Shown: in pieces, positions 1-11,017 of the stretch
Position numbering within the stretch: the stretch's first letter is position 1
Layout: each line of letters starts with the position of its first letter
Position numbers and translations under genes: made by a program
NCBI RefSeq assembly: GCF_050947875.1
Contig: NC_134573.1
Coordinates: 31,208,115-31,272,114, forward strand
Source of the DNA: Dermacentor variabilis
Lineage: Eukaryota > Arthropoda > Arachnida > Ixodida > Ixodidae
DNA length: 64,000 bases
Reading direction: 5' to 3'
The notes under the pieces: generated by a model
Seen by the model: the letters and a program-made list of their open reading frames with translations, nothing else
Databases searched by the model: none
Told to the model about the DNA's origin: nothing

Positions 1-651
1 CTTAGCTTGTGGTGGCTGGTCGAAAGTCGCGGCGTCATGCAACGGAAGCTTAAGAATGACGCTAAAACTGACCCTCAGCAAAGAAGAGTTGGCAGAATGA
101 GGTGGTAAACGTGCCGAAAGTGCTCGAAAACGTTACACGGCCACGCAAGAAGTTTTATTATACGCAAATACACCCATGCTCTCCGGCAGGTGCGAGTATC
201 CAGCGTCTCAGCGATCGGCGGCATCAATCTTTTATTCCTTTCGGAACGGGGCAGCCTGCGGCTATTCCGAAGAAAATTCAGTTTTGTTCGGCATATTAAT
301 GCATCTTTATCGCGTACACGTCACTTTGACGCGGTGAGTTTGTGCGGTTTTGTGACGTCGCGTGACGGGCAGGTGAAGTGGGTGCAGCCCGAAAACTTTT
401 TACCAATAGCCGAAGGCTAATGGTGAAAAGGGGTCGAATCAGAAATAACTGTTTTTCTTTTTTCTGTGAAGTCCTGCATAATCAGTACGTACACATCATA
501 TCAGATGGGGAGCTATCGCGGTTTTCGTGACGTCACGTGACAAGCTGGTGAAGTGGGGGGGGGTCGAAAAAAGTGTTTGACCAATCGTGGAGGGCTGATA
601 GCAGAATTGGAATAGAAAAGCTTGGAATAGTTTTACGTTATAGCGCCCCTG
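1..651. repeat. R1 non-autonomous repeat, partial copy cut by window start
   Basis: This stretch matches, in the same order and orientation, the broken copy of R1 at 4134-13258. Positions 1-175 match 4466-4632, 170-290 match 7300-7395, 280-310 match 13045-13090, and 555-643 match 13175-13250. It holds no LINE insertions, so it acts as an empty-site control for the two LINEs in the other copy. Compared with that copy it carries about 150 extra bases near 340-560, apparently a duplicated internal block, since GTGACGTC and GGTGAAGTGGG recur. The right end is close to 643-651, after TTTTACGTTATAGC. No coding frame is convincing. The remaining left part lies outside the window. Confidence 0.6.
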
Positions 652-1384
652 CAATCGCTCTGCGAGCATAACCTTATTCTAAGAAGAGTAGGGACTGTAA
701 AGAATTGCCTCTGAGAGCTGAACATACAATATTTTTCTTTTGTGAAACCTTTCATTGTTTTCTTGTTATGTACTCTATGCTCCTGACGTTAGAAAAGTAC
801 TCAGTGAAAATAAACAATTATTCTAACACCATCGAAGATGGCTGGGTAAATAAGCAAAGGTTCTCGTTGTTCAGACGTCTTGGCCGCCTCTCGCCGCTCT
901 CCGGATTCTCATCTTTTGGATATATTACCTACACATGCGACAGTACCCTGAAATGCACCAACACAGAGTGTCAGTGTAACAGACGTAACTCCGCAAAACA
1001 GTGTAACTTGGCATTTAACAGAACTAAATGCTATGTACCAGAACACGTGATGAGTGCTATTGTAACTACACGCAAGCAATAGTCGAAGCCCTTCCTCCAT
1101 AGCATTTCTGTGAGAGTTAACTTCAGAATAACGCGCATGTAGGTCTTCGTTCCGCGCCAAGTCTGGTAGTGCATGGCCAGAGAGAAAGAAGCAAATGTCC
1201 CCCCGCCCCGCCCTCCTGCGTGACCTACGTGACCCACCCAACCAAGAATTAAACCGCCTCAGAGATCTGTGCTCTACATTCGGCGGGAACCGGCCGAGCA
1301 GATGCACCAAAACCTGACGTGAAAGGCAAGGAAAGATGATCTAAGAAGTAATTGTACTGTTCAAGGCATATACGCATTGCAGCA
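652..1384. other. No gene recognised between R1 and the E1 LTR
   Basis: Short frames exist on both strands here, but none shows a family motif. I see no repeat shared with the rest of the window and no RNA gene. The left boundary of the E1 LTR is uncertain by a few tens of bases, so the last part of this stretch may belong to it. Confidence 0.4.
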
Positions 1385-1546
1385 CGGAGATTTATAATTT
1401 CTTTGCTTAGTTACATTGCAAAATGGTTTAATTAACAAGCCAGAACGTTGCACAATACACATGCAAGTCCGTCGAGAGCGCGAGCTCTGTTCTCGAACGA
1501 GGCGTTGACGATGCGCTTGAAGCAGACGCCTGCCTTCTTCGCTACA
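1385..1546 (-). repeat. 3' LTR of degenerate gypsy element E1 (approximate ends)
   Basis: The block 1420-1546 matches 13410-13541, with shared stretches around ACGTTGCAC and GAGGCGTTGA. These are the two LTRs of E1, now about 12 kb apart because of later insertions. Read on the minus strand it starts TGTAGCGAAGA, the same start as the E2 LTRs, and it lies just downstream of the integrase remains. A polyadenylation-like AATTAAA lies within it on the minus strand. The outer end is approximate because the two copies diverge strongly beyond about 1400. Confidence 0.55.
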
Positions 1547-2754
1547 ACCTCCCCACGGAGAAGAGGGCACCATGCTGGCGATTCAAGGTGAGGAGAGGAC
1601 GACCGGGTCGTAGTAAGGTCTGAGTCGCTGCACGTACACCGTTTCACTTCCACAGCGCCTTAAGTCAGCGGACAGCGTGAGAGGCTCGACAAGGTAATTT
1701 ACAGGAGACGTCTGTAGCACGGCGCGTAAGGAGCGTGCTACTTGGCTGGGAGTTTAGAGAAAAGACTGGGGGTGGTGGATGATATCCAGATCCAGACTAA
1801 ACACTCTGTCTGATAGGAGCTGGTGGGTCGGTCGTCATCGTGACGGAACTTTTCCTGCCATTCGTCTTCAATTGTAAAAGAGAGGGCTAGCTGGCGGCAT
1901 TCCTCGGCCTGTCTGGGAGCTTCTGAAGCTGGCGTGCACTCCGGTGGGTCAAGTCGGTAGGGGAGAATCATGTCGAGGGTGCAGGAAGGTTCATGGCTGT
2001 ACATGAGGAAGAATGGGGAAAAGCCTGACATGACCCGTGAAGCGGTGTTGTATGCTTAGGTCACATATGGCAAAACGAGGTCCCAGTTGGTGCGGTCGGA
2101 CGCAATGTACATAGACAGCATATCGCCCAAAGTACCATTGAATCCCTCAGTCAGGCCGTTAGTCTGCGGGTGATAGGCAGCAGTGTTGCGATGGACAGTA
2201 CGGCATGCAGTAAGGAGCGAGTTAACAACCTCGGAAAGGAAGACACATACTCTGTCACTGAGAAATTCCCGGGGCGCACTATGGCGACGTACGAAGTGTT
2301 GCAAGAGGAAGGACGCTACGTCATGGGCTGTGGTAACAGGTAGAGCAGCTGTTTCTGCATAACGCGTACGGTTATCTACGGCAACAGCAATCCTGCGATT
2401 CCCAGCAGATGTGCAATGTATAGGACCGCAGAGGTCCAAGTAGGCGCCTTCGAATGGTTGAGAAGGGCACGGCATCGGCTGCAAGGGACCACAAGGACGG
2501 CGAGCAGGCGACTTGCGGAGTTGGCATTCTGAACATGAGCGGGTATATCGTTGATGAAAAATGTACATTCCAAGCCGATACGCTGGCGTACGTTTTGAAA
2601 AGGCCAGCGTGGGCGCATTGTGGATCTGTATGGAAAGCGGAGCACACATCTGCGTGGAGGTGGCGAGGGACGACGAACAACCACTTGCGATCGTTTCAAG
2701 CGTAGTTGCCGCCATACAGCAGTACATACCGTACGGTAAAATGAGGAGCTTCAT
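1547..2754 (-). pseudogene. E1 integrase remains (Ty3/gypsy)
   Basis: The minus-strand frames at 2056-2754 and 1738-2031 carry integrase pieces. These are the HHCC-zone cysteines (CSECQLRKS), the first catalytic Asp in [14 protein letters not shown], the second in LSDRVCVF, and the Glu region as [15 protein letters not shown], where the usual E-R is E-G. They are followed by a C-terminal FSPFFLMYSHEPS segment. The closest relative in the window is the E2 integrase at 36.7-37.5 kb, which shares the QCAH.GLFKTY segment. At least three frameshifts break it, so it cannot be translated as one protein. The element's 3' LTR follows directly. Confidence 0.75.
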
Positions 2755-2778
2755 TATGGATAGCGCGAGAAGGGCGAG

Positions 2779-3365
2779 TCAATCGGGAGTCACATAGGCC
2801 ATCCAAAAGAGACGTAATCCACGGATCTTTGCGCTGCTCCACAGACATATCGATGAGTGCTGGTGACGAAAACACGTCGTTGATGTCAGCAAGGCAAGTC
2901 GTGTCACTTGACGTGGGTTATCGAGAGAAAGCGTCGGCGTCGGTGTGTTGGCGGCCAAAGCGATAGACAACGCACCTGTCGAAGTCTTGTAACTGGAGGG
3001 CCCAGCGGGCGAGGCGGCCTGATGGGCCTTCCAGTGTGGACAACCAACACTGATGGCTGTCGACAACGCTATAGATGGTCTGTAATGACATCGAAGGGAC
3101 GTCCGTGGAGGTGTGGTCGAAATTTTCAAAAGGCCGAAATGATAGCTGAACCCATCTTTTCAGTTACGGAGTAATTATATTCGGCCTTGGTTAGTGTCCG
3201 GCTTGCGTAGGCTACCACGTAGCTGCCGTATCCACTTTTGCGCTGAGCGAGGATAGCACCAAGCGCTACGCCGCTGGCGCCCGTGTGAACTACTGTGGAA
3301 GCCATGCGGTTGAAATGGCGCAGTACGGGCGGCGATGTGAGCAGGCGGCACAATCTTGTAAACAC
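2779..3365 (-). pseudogene. E1 RNase H remains (Ty3/gypsy)
   Basis: The frame at 3126-3365 reads [16 protein letters not shown] and then [17 protein letters not shown], the N-terminal half of a retrotransposon RNase H; the usual first catalytic Asp (HTDAS) is replaced by Gly. The rest is scattered over frames between 2779 and 3129. The parallel segment of E2 (38172-38260) reads [12 protein letters not shown] and [13 protein letters not shown], so E1 and E2 are relatives. Frameshifts and the lost active-site residue make it non-functional. Confidence 0.7.
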
Positions 3366-3491
3366 GTAGTTACAAGCTGGCGACCAGGTGGAAAGGCCGG
3401 TATCGCCTCGCAGAAGCTGAGTTAAGGGAGCAATGATAGAAGCGAAATCGCTGATAAAACGACGAAAGTATGAGCTGAGCCCGATGAAGCT

Positions 3492-4128
3492 TCAAAGCTT
3501 CTTCAGGGTCGTCGGCTTGGGGAAATCGGTGACAGTGCGAAGTTTAGAAGCATCAGGTAAAATGCCGTCTTTGGCAACCACGTGTCCGAGTATGATTAGT
3601 TGTTTGGCTCCAAAGCGACATTTCTTCATATTGAGTTGGAGGCCTGGGTTAGTTAAGCCGTGCAAGACCTGCTCTAGAAGGCACACATGAGAGGCGAACT
3701 CAGGAGAAAAAATGACTACGTCATCAAGGTAACATAAGCACTTCTTCCATTTTAGACCACGGAGGAGATAGACCATCATCCGTTCAAAAGTAGCAGGAAC
3801 ATTGCCAAGACAAAGAGGCATAACGTTACATTCATACAGGCCGTCTCATGGTACAAAAGCCCTTTCTGCACAACTGGCTGGTGCCATGGCCACTTGCCAA
3901 TATCCGGAACGTAAGTCGAGTGAGGAAAAGTACTGCGCCTTGCAAAGAATCGAGGGCTTCGTGAATCCGCGGCAAATGATATACGTCTCTGCGCGTTATC
4001 TTGTTAGAACGATGGTAGTCTATGCAAAACCGGCTGGACCCATCCTTCTTATTCACAAGGACTAGACGGGACTCCCGCCCAGGGACTGTTAGAAGGTTGA
4101 ACAACTCCGCGCTGAAGCATATAGCTGA
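3492..4128 (-). pseudogene. E1 reverse transcriptase, part downstream of the R1 insertion
   Basis: On the minus strand, 4128-4070 encodes QVSYMLQRGVVQPSNSPWA in a broken frame, matching [20 protein letters not shown] in E2. The frames 3832-4104 and 3492-3821 then give [38 protein letters not shown] and [11 protein letters not shown]. The YLDD catalytic box is still present. The N-terminal end stops abruptly at about 4129, where R1 begins. The missing upstream codons ([10 protein letters not shown]) are found at 13260-13330 on the other side of R1, so a single RT gene was split by insertion. Confidence 0.8.
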
Positions 4129-4632
4129 CTTGCGATTCTATGACGTAAAACTATTCCAATATGTTTTTATTCCAGTCTCCTGATGTCAAATTTGCGGAAC
4201 CACCGACGCAAGCACCAGGCGGTGGCCCGCAGGTTTGTCTGGATAGAGCAATAAAACAATTTCAACGTTTATATGAGGTCTATTTTGTTTCAAAAACAAA
4301 TAAAATTGCCTACACTGACCGGTTTGTCTTATCTAATTAGCTGACGAAATGCGAGGAGCACGATAAAGTGGAGAGGGACTCGATGGGGCCGAACCAGTGC
4401 ACTGAAAATCGATAACCGGATGAAGAGGGTGGTGCCGGTGTCTGTGATTGGACCGCGTTCCCTCTCATCTTGCGGTGGCTGGTCGAAAATTGCGACGGCA
4501 TCCAGCGCAACGTTAAGAATACCGCTAAAACGGATCCTCAGCAAGGAATATTTGGCAGAACGAGGTTGTAAACATGCCAAAATTGCTCGAAAACGTTACA
4601 CGCCCACGCAAAAAGCTTTACTCTATGCAAAT

Positions 4633-7295
4633 GGTAGTAGGTAGTAGGTATTTATTTTACAGTAAGCAGTATACAAAGCTCACTGCAGGGGCAGGGGCTA
4701 AAGGCAATCAAGCCTGACAAAGGTCCCTGTCCCTCCGCAGTTCGTGGCAGCTCATACGCTTCGAGTTCAACAGTCAAAAAAAAAGAAAAAAAAAGAAAAA
4801 AGAAGGATCGCAGTACAGCAGTTTCAGGAAAATGGACAACTAGCTACTTGCAAGAGTACACATAACAAATCACATAAACAAGAGAAATATTTATATAACA
4901 TCTCTAAATATTCATACAGAAGAGGTCGCACGCACGCCATAATATATAGTTACACAAAATAAATTCAAGAAATTTGAAAATAAGAATGCATGAGAATACA
5001 ATGAAATTTCATTATACATGAAAACACTCAAAATACTAATTTTTGAATGATTTAAGCATTGGTCGAGGCATGAAAATTCACAGGTTAATGTTTATACTGT
5101 ATACATGTGGTAATTAAGTTCTTTGCTTGTTTTTTAAATGCAGCACTACTACCCTTAAAGTTCAATCTATCTGCAAGGATATTCAAAACATGATGTGTCT
5201 GGTACGCAGCACTTTGTTTTCCGTAATTAGTTCTTACTTTAGGTGCTCGTATCCTTTGTTCTCGTAAACAGTAGTATGGTTTTTCGATGCGGCTTTGTTC
5301 ATATAATTTATTTTGTTGAATTACTTGGAGCAATTTTAAATAGTATAACTGATCAACCCTGAGCATGGAATGTTTTATGAACAGTGGAGCAGTTGGCAGA
5401 TCTTGTAATTTTCCCCTGTACTTTTCGAAACAGCGCAATATTTTCTTCTGCATAGTAACAAGTCTATGGTAATTTCTTTGCGATGTTGTTCCCCAGACTA
5501 ATATCCCATAAGTTACCTTAGAATGAAAGAGTGCATAGTACATATTTAGTTTTAACCTTAATGGGATTAAGTGTACTGTTTTGTGAAAACAACCAACCAT
5601 TCGCGCTAATGCGGTAATCAGGTGATTAACATGTGTATTCCAGTTTAATTCCTCCTGAAACCACACACCAAGAAATTTTTGTTCCCTAACGTGTGTAATA
5701 CAATTTCCTTCAAATGTGACACGTATTTTGCTGATAGGCTTGTTTATAGGTCGGAATATCATATAGGTTGTTCTTTTGGCATTTAAGCGTAGCTTATTTT
5801 GCCTTAACCATTCTGAAAGATGCCCTAAATAACTATTTACACTGACTTCAAGTGATAATAAATTGTCTGATGAAAAGAAAACGTTTGTATCATCAGCGTA
5901 CATAATAAGTTCAGGGGAATCAGGAATTTCTACAATATAATTTATATAAGCAAGGAACAATAGTGGCCCCAATATGGACCCTTGGGGGACTCCTTGGTTA
6001 AATTTTATCTTTTTAGACATTGTGTTATTAATTTGCACGAATTGATAGCGATCTTCAAGGTAACTTTTAAAGAGTTGAAGTGCGACTCCACGCACTCCAT
6101 ACCTCGATAATTTCTGAATTAACAGTTGGAATTGTATGGAGTCGAATGCTTTTTGAAGATCAAGAAAGAGCCCAAGTGTGTATTTTTTATTTTCCATATG
6201 GTCGATTATCTTATCCTTGATATATAATAGAGCTTGCTCCGTCGACTTATTTTTTTGAAAACCATGTTGACTCTTTGTTATTATTTGATGTTTATCAAGA
6301 AAGGATGCAAGTCTACTGTAAATTACTCCTTCAAATATTTTTGATATTGTTGGAAGCACAGATATTGGTCGATAATTCGCCAAACTATTGATATCACCAC
6401 CTTTATGTACTGCAGTGACTTTTGCCACCTTTAACTGTTCCGGAAATACACCGGCAGTGAGGGTGAGGTTGATAATATAGGCCAATACATCACATATCAA
6501 TGGTGATATCAATTTTAACTCAGCAGAACCTATTTCTTCAATACCTGATGCAACGTTATTTTTAAGCTTTCTGATGAAGTTTTCTACTTCGACCGGATTT
6601 GTGGGAACCAAAAAAATAGAATAAGGTACAGTAGACCTATCAGCAGTTAGGGTACTTTCCGTATTTCCATCGGTTGCAACATAGGAGCCCGCGTTTATGA
6701 AGTGTTCGTTCATGACATTGGCCAAACTTTCGCCGCTTAGTGTTTCGCCATTAATTGTTATGTCCTGTGTCCTATGACAGCCTTTATTCCTGTTCGTAAG
6801 CCCATTTACGACTTCCCATAATTTCCTCTGATTGGCGTAAATTTTTTCAAATAACCTTTCATAGTAGTTCGTTTTAGCCTTCCTTATGTCTGAAGTTAAA
6901 ACATTTCTATATACCTTATATTTAGTGAACGCGTCGGGCTCTCTCGAATGGATGAAATCGTGGTACAACTTATTCTTTATTTTAATGCGCCTGTAAAGAT
7001 CAGAATTTATCCAAGGATTTCTGCATTTTTTATTTATATCACGTGAGAACTCACGAAGTGGAAATGCTGCATCATAACTAGCACGCAACAGCTTTAGGAA
7101 GGCGTTATAAGCTTCATCAGGGTTATTTTGCCTATAAACAGTGCTCCAATCTAGGTTCTGAACTAAGTGAAAAAAATTTTCCCGAGTTTTGCTGTTTTTA
7201 GTTCGATGTAGAAATGTCTGGGTTTTTGGTATGCAAAGGCGAGAAGTAGATAATACCAGAAAGAAGATGGGCATATGATCACTGATGTCACACGA
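4633..7295 (-). mobile_element. 5'-truncated non-LTR retrotransposon (CR1/Jockey-like)
   Basis: The element reads on the minus strand. Its 3' end on the plus strand starts with GGTAGTAGGTAGTAGGTA, a short tandem tail typical of CR1/L2-like LINEs. Its 5' end stops at about 7295, inside the last motif of the endonuclease domain (ISDH just upstream of the open frame), so about half of a full element is missing. It interrupts R1: the R1 sequence breaks after ATGCAAAT at 4632 and resumes with CTCATGCTCTCCGGC at 7306. A 3' UTR of about 450 bp (4633-5084) with A-rich and T-rich runs follows the coding frame. Confidence 0.8.
5085..7274 (-). CDS. LINE reverse transcriptase, 729 codons, open but N-terminally truncated
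   Basis: This is a non-LTR reverse transcriptase, which copies its own RNA into a nicked target site. Visible motifs in order are NYRPISVLPTISKIFE, HGFQKNKSTEQAL, LFLDLQKAFDS, GVPQGSILGPLLFL and MYADDTNVFF, with the catalytic YADD near residue 460. They are followed by the thumb segment EQKFLGVWFQEELNW. The frame is uninterrupted, which is rare in this window and suggests a recent insertion. The first Met is an internal residue of the lost endonuclease (SDH-M-P-I), not a true start. No apurinic endonuclease or ORF1 remains, so it cannot be autonomous. The motif order fits CR1, L2 or Jockey clades; I cannot choose without a tree. Confidence 0.85.
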   Translation of the reverse strand: MPIFFLVLSTSRLCIPKTQTFLHRTKNSKTRENFFHLVQNLDWSTVYRQNNPDEAYNAFLKLLRASYDAAFPLREFSRDINKKCRNPWINSDLYRRIKIKNKLYHDFIHSREPDAFTKYKVYRNVLTSDIRKAKTNYYERLFEKIYANQRKLWEVVNGLTNRNKGCHRTQDITINGETLSGESLANVMNEHFINAGSYVATDGNTESTLTADRSTVPYSIFLVPTNPVEVENFIRKLKNNVASGIEEIGSAELKLISPLICDVLAYIINLTLTAGVFPEQLKVAKVTAVHKGGDINSLANYRPISVLPTISKIFEGVIYSRLASFLDKHQIITKSQHGFQKNKSTEQALLYIKDKIIDHMENKKYTLGLFLDLQKAFDSIQFQLLIQKLSRYGVRGVALQLFKSYLEDRYQFVQINNTMSKKIKFNQGVPQGSILGPLLFLAYINYIVEIPDSPELIMYADDTNVFFSSDNLLSLEVSVNSYLGHLSEWLRQNKLRLNAKRTTYMIFRPINKPISKIRVTFEGNCITHVREQKFLGVWFQEELNWNTHVNHLITALARMVGCFHKTVHLIPLRLKLNMYYALFHSKVTYGILVWGTTSQRNYHRLVTMQKKILRCFEKYRGKLQDLPTAPLFIKHSMLRVDQLYYLKLLQVIQQNKLYEQSRIEKPYYCLREQRIRAPKVRTNYGKQSAAYQTHHVLNILADRLNFKGSSAAFKKQAKNLITTCIQYKH

Positions 7296-7396
7296 AACTC
7301 ATAAACTCATGCTCTCCGGCAGGTGTGAGTAGCCAGTGCCTGAGCCATCGGCGGCAGCCATCTTTTATTTCTCTCGGAACGGGGCAGCCAGGGGCT

Positions 7397-7400
<4 letters not shown>

Positions 7401-7427
<27 letters not shown>
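7401..7427. repeat. (GA)n run, 3' tail of the I-like LINE
   Basis: A run of about 13 AG units, lying between the target duplication and the 3' UTR. On the element's own strand it is a (CT)n tail. It marks the 3' end of the LINE. Confidence 0.85.
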
Positions 7428-7477
7428 AAACTTTATTGTTCAGTTGATCGGAGTTATGGCAGGTCTGGGTGGGGCCC

Positions 7478-10400
7478 TCAGTCCAGGGCTCCACTGGCTC
7501 TTGCGGCTCGCTGAGCTTGGTCCAGGAGGGCCAATTGACTCCCCGGATCCTCGCTTGCGAGTAGTGCCTCCCACTGCCGTACGAAGTCTGTGACGCTTAG
7601 AAAAGCTGAATTGACGTTGGTTGGCCGCGCCGTGCATTCCCACGTTATGTGGGCCAGCGTCGGTTTTGCGCCGCACCACGGGCAAGTGTCGGCGTAATGT
7701 GTCGGGTGCTTCTTGTGTAAGAGGTTTAGGTGTGGGTATGAATTTGTTTGTATGCGACGCCAGTCTTGAGCTTGTCTTCTATTTAGTTTGCAGTGCGGAG
7801 GGCCGTAGGTCCGTCTCTCCCTCCTTTCATTCTCTAATATGCCGCGCACTGCGGACAGTGGTTCCTCTAGGGTTCTGGCCGCTGCTCGGTCGTTGCTTCC
7901 TCGAGCTATGCGGTCTGCCCTTTCGTTCCCGTCCAGTCCGTTGTGCGCGGGGCACCATGTAATGCCGTGGTCCACGTCCAGTCGTGAGCCGAGTATTCTT
8001 TGGGCGCTGCGCGGTAGCATTCCCCACATGAAGAGTCGACACGCTGCCTGCGAGTCTGTAAGCACATGAGCCGACTGACCCTTGAAGTCGGCGTCTCGTA
8101 TCGCCAGCGCTACTGCCGCTGCCTCTGCTCTGCATACCGAGGTAGTCTTGACCGTAGCGGTTATAGTGGTGACTCTGTTAGTTGCGGCGATCGCGTAGAA
8201 GTCCCTGCGACTGGTTGCACTCGCGTCCGTGTAGTAGACGGCCGGATCCTTGCTGAATCGCTTCTGGAGAGTCGTCGTCCTGGCCTCTCTGCGGCCTGCG
8301 TGGTACCTGGCACTCATGTTTCTTGGTATAGGTGACACATGGACGTGCTCCCTCAAATCTCGTGACAGCAAGTCTGTTTCGTATCCGCAGAACAGGGGTC
8401 GAGCGTTGTATCCCAGTCTTTGGAGAATAGAGCGGCCCTGGGGCGTAGAGCTCAGCCTTCCTCTTTGCGATATCAGAACTGCAGCGGCATGTTCTTCATA
8501 TTTGTTGTAAATACCCAACCGCTCCAGGCGCTCTGTGCTGTCTGTGTTCGGGAGTCCCAGAGCAGATTTGTATGCCGTTCTGATAAGGGTGTCCACCTTC
8601 TTCATTTCAGTTTGGTCAAGTTTTTGGAACGGCAGGCCGTAAGTAATGCGGCTAATCGCAAATGCTTGCACCAGCCTGATAGTTTCGTCTTCCGCGAGTC
8701 CGTTGCGGCTGCGTCCAACTCGCCATATCATACGTGCCACACTCTTAACGGTTGGTTTTATGCTCCGAATTGTGACATCGACGTTGCCATTCTCTTGCAT
8801 AAGTAAGCCAAGCACTCTCATTTGGGCGACCTCACGAATGGCCTTGCCGTCGAGATGTAAGCATATCCTTGGTGTGGCAGTTTTCTTATGACGCTTGCTG
8901 CGTACGCACATGAACTCTGATTTTTCGGGTGCGCACGTCATACCTGCGTGCTTGGTGAAGTTTACTACCTTGTCTATGGCCTCCTGTAATAGGTCTTGTT
9001 TTTCTCCGTAGGAACCCCGGTGTGCCCACAACGTTATGTCATCGGTGTAGATCGTACATCCGAGGTCCCGTGCTTGCTCGAGTTCTAGTGCCAGTCGCCT
9101 CATCCCGACATTGAAAAGAAGCGGTGACAACATTGAGCCCTGAGGAGTTCCTCGGTTTGGCATCGCAAAGATGTCAGCGCGCGTACTGCCCAACCCAATC
9201 GTTGCCTTCCTCTCGCGAAGGAAAGTAAGGACGTACCGAAACACCCTTCTTCCGCAACCTATGTCTTCCAGACCTTGGAGGATTGCTTCGTGAGAGATCA
9301 TGTCAAATGCGTTTTTGACATCGAGCGCCAAAACTATCCTGGCTTCTTTGTTTCGTGGCGGGTCCAAAACGTCACCGCGGAGCATAAGAAAGGCGTCCTG
9401 TGCCGAGACGTGTGGCCTGAAGCCGAGCATAGAGTGGGTGAAAAGTTCATTCCGCTCGATGTAGTTGCTCAGTCGTGTTTGGATCACCTTCTCAAAAAGC
9501 TTCCCTGCACACGACGTGAGCGACATTGGTCTCAAATTTTGCAGATCTCTGGGTTTAGCCGGTTTCGGTATGAGTATGATAGTAGCCTCTTTCCATTCTT
9601 GTGGTAGCGCCCCGTCGTCGGACCATACATTATCGTTGAAATAGGTCGCAAGCTGCCGCAGTGATTCCTGACTCAGGTTGCGCAGCATCGCATTTGTAAT
9701 GTGGTCCGGACCAGGTGCGGTGTTCTTCCGGAAAGATTGTGCGGCTGCATAGAGCTCTGCCGTTGTTATGGGTGCGTCCAGCTCCGCGTTGTCTGGTCCC
9801 TCATAGTTGTATTGCACTGATGTTGTGTCCGGTACTCCTATGTAGACGCTCTTAAGGTCCTCAACGAGGGCATCGGCCGTGCCATCGTGTTCATTTTCAA
9901 TTAATTTCAGTGTTCTGTTTGTGGTGGTCCGTGTTCCTATCGGATCGATCATACTGCGCAGAATAGCCCATGTTCGCTTTGTGCTAAGCGTTCCTTTGAG
10001 TGCATCACAAAACTGAAGGAAATTGGTGTCTTGCAGCTGCTGCGCGTACTCACTGGCTTCCTGCGCAAGCCTGGCTATCCTGATCCTGAGTTTTCTGTTG
10101 TGTCTCTGTCTCTTCCAACGTCTGGTCAGACTTCTCCACGCTTCCCACAGGTGTAGTAGATGCCTGTCTACTGCCGGTGTTTCGACTGTTGTCGATATTT
10201 CCCGTGTAGTGCTTCTGTGTATTTTTCTGATGAATTCCGTCCATTCTGTAGCACTATCGCACGGTGTGGCTTGCCTTTGCTTCTGTCTATAATCGGTTAT
10301 GGTGGCCTTTCCTAAGCTATGGCGAACCCGCGTTGTGTTAACTGAGACGCTAATAATGCAGTGATCACTGCCAAGGTCTTCGCCAAGGTTGGTCCAGGTA

Positions 10401-11017
10401 ACACCTCTGTCATTCTTGCTGAAAGTTAGGTCCGGCGTGGTATCTTTGGCTACACTGTATCCCGTTCTGGTTGGTTCACCCGGTCGCGTCAGCAGGACCA
10501 GCTCATGCTCCTCCGCGAGGTCGGCTAGCCTTTGGCCCTTAGGAGTGCCTCGATCATAGCCCCAATCAGAGTGCAGAGCGTTAAAGTCCCCTAGGATAAT
10601 TACCCGGTCGTTGCTTTTCACTTTGCGCAATGCGGCCGTCACTAGCACGTCGAGCTTTACCTTCCTATCCCTAGGTGGGCTGTCGACGTTGGCAATAACT
10701 GTTTTTGGTTTGCAGCGTCTACATGGCCAGACCGTGAGAACCTGATGGTGGACACGGCAGTTAGGGACGTAGTCCACGCTCACCGCTATGTCCGCCCGTG
10801 TCAGTTCTGCTATCTGAGGATGGTCAGGGTGCTTGTGCATGTTGTATCCTCTGAAGTTCGGTATCTTCTTGCCTGGTTCTTGTATGCATATTATATCCGG
10901 GGAAACAGGCGTCGCATCTATAAAACTCAAAAGTGCTGCGAGTTTAGTTCTAAGAGTCCTGCAGTTCCACTGCCAGACCTCGAGGTTTTCGGCTACTCTC
11001 GTGTGGCGATTAGCCAT
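7478..11017 (-). CDS. LINE ORF2: endonuclease, reverse transcriptase, RNase H (1179 aa, intact)
   Basis: The N-terminal apurinic-like endonuclease (about residues 10-230) shows WQWNCRTLRTK, LGDFNALHSDWGY near 141 and GSDHCIISVSV near 216. The reverse transcriptase (about 410-700) shows LRPMSLTSCAGKLFEKV, LALDVKNAFD, GTPQGSMLSPLLF and IYTDDITLW. The active box is YTDD near 656 instead of the usual YADD; both Asp are kept. RNase H (about 924-1050) has YYTDAS, CRAEAAAVALAI, LTDSQAA and HNGLDGNERAD, which covers the DEDD residues. A C-terminal CCHC-like finger CPWCG...AHITWEC lies near 1110-1128. The start overlaps the ORF1 stop. No stop or frameshift is present, so the protein could be made if transcribed. 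Confidence 0.92.
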   Translation of the reverse strand: MANRHTRVAENLEVWQWNCRTLRTKLAALLSFIDATPVSPDIICIQEPGKKIPNFRGYNMHKHPDHPQIAELTRADIAVSVDYVPNCRVHHQVLTVWPCRRCKPKTVIANVDSPPRDRKVKLDVLVTAALRKVKSNDRVIILGDFNALHSDWGYDRGTPKGQRLADLAEEHELVLLTRPGEPTRTGYSVAKDTTPDLTFSKNDRGVTWTNLGEDLGSDHCIISVSVNTTRVRHSLGKATITDYRQKQRQATPCDSATEWTEFIRKIHRSTTREISTTVETPAVDRHLLHLWEAWRSLTRRWKRQRHNRKLRIRIARLAQEASEYAQQLQDTNFLQFCDALKGTLSTKRTWAILRSMIDPIGTRTTTNRTLKLIENEHDGTADALVEDLKSVYIGVPDTTSVQYNYEGPDNAELDAPITTAELYAAAQSFRKNTAPGPDHITNAMLRNLSQESLRQLATYFNDNVWSDDGALPQEWKEATIILIPKPAKPRDLQNLRPMSLTSCAGKLFEKVIQTRLSNYIERNELFTHSMLGFRPHVSAQDAFLMLRGDVLDPPRNKEARIVLALDVKNAFDMISHEAILQGLEDIGCGRRVFRYVLTFLRERKATIGLGSTRADIFAMPNRGTPQGSMLSPLLFNVGMRRLALELEQARDLGCTIYTDDITLWAHRGSYGEKQDLLQEAIDKVVNFTKHAGMTCAPEKSEFMCVRSKRHKKTATPRICLHLDGKAIREVAQMRVLGLLMQENGNVDVTIRSIKPTVKSVARMIWRVGRSRNGLAEDETIRLVQAFAISRITYGLPFQKLDQTEMKKVDTLIRTAYKSALGLPNTDSTERLERLGIYNKYEEHAAAVLISQRGRLSSTPQGRSILQRLGYNARPLFCGYETDLLSRDLREHVHVSPIPRNMSARYHAGRREARTTTLQKRFSKDPAVYYTDASATSRRDFYAIAATNRVTTITATVKTTSVCRAEAAAVALAIRDADFKGQSAHVLTDSQAACRLFMWGMLPRSAQRILGSRLDVDHGITWCPAHNGLDGNERADRIARGSNDRAAARTLEEPLSAVRGILENERRERRTYGPPHCKLNRRQAQDWRRIQTNSYPHLNLLHKKHPTHYADTCPWCGAKPTLAHITWECTARPTNVNSAFLSVTDFVRQWEALLASEDPGSQLALLDQAQRAARASGALD

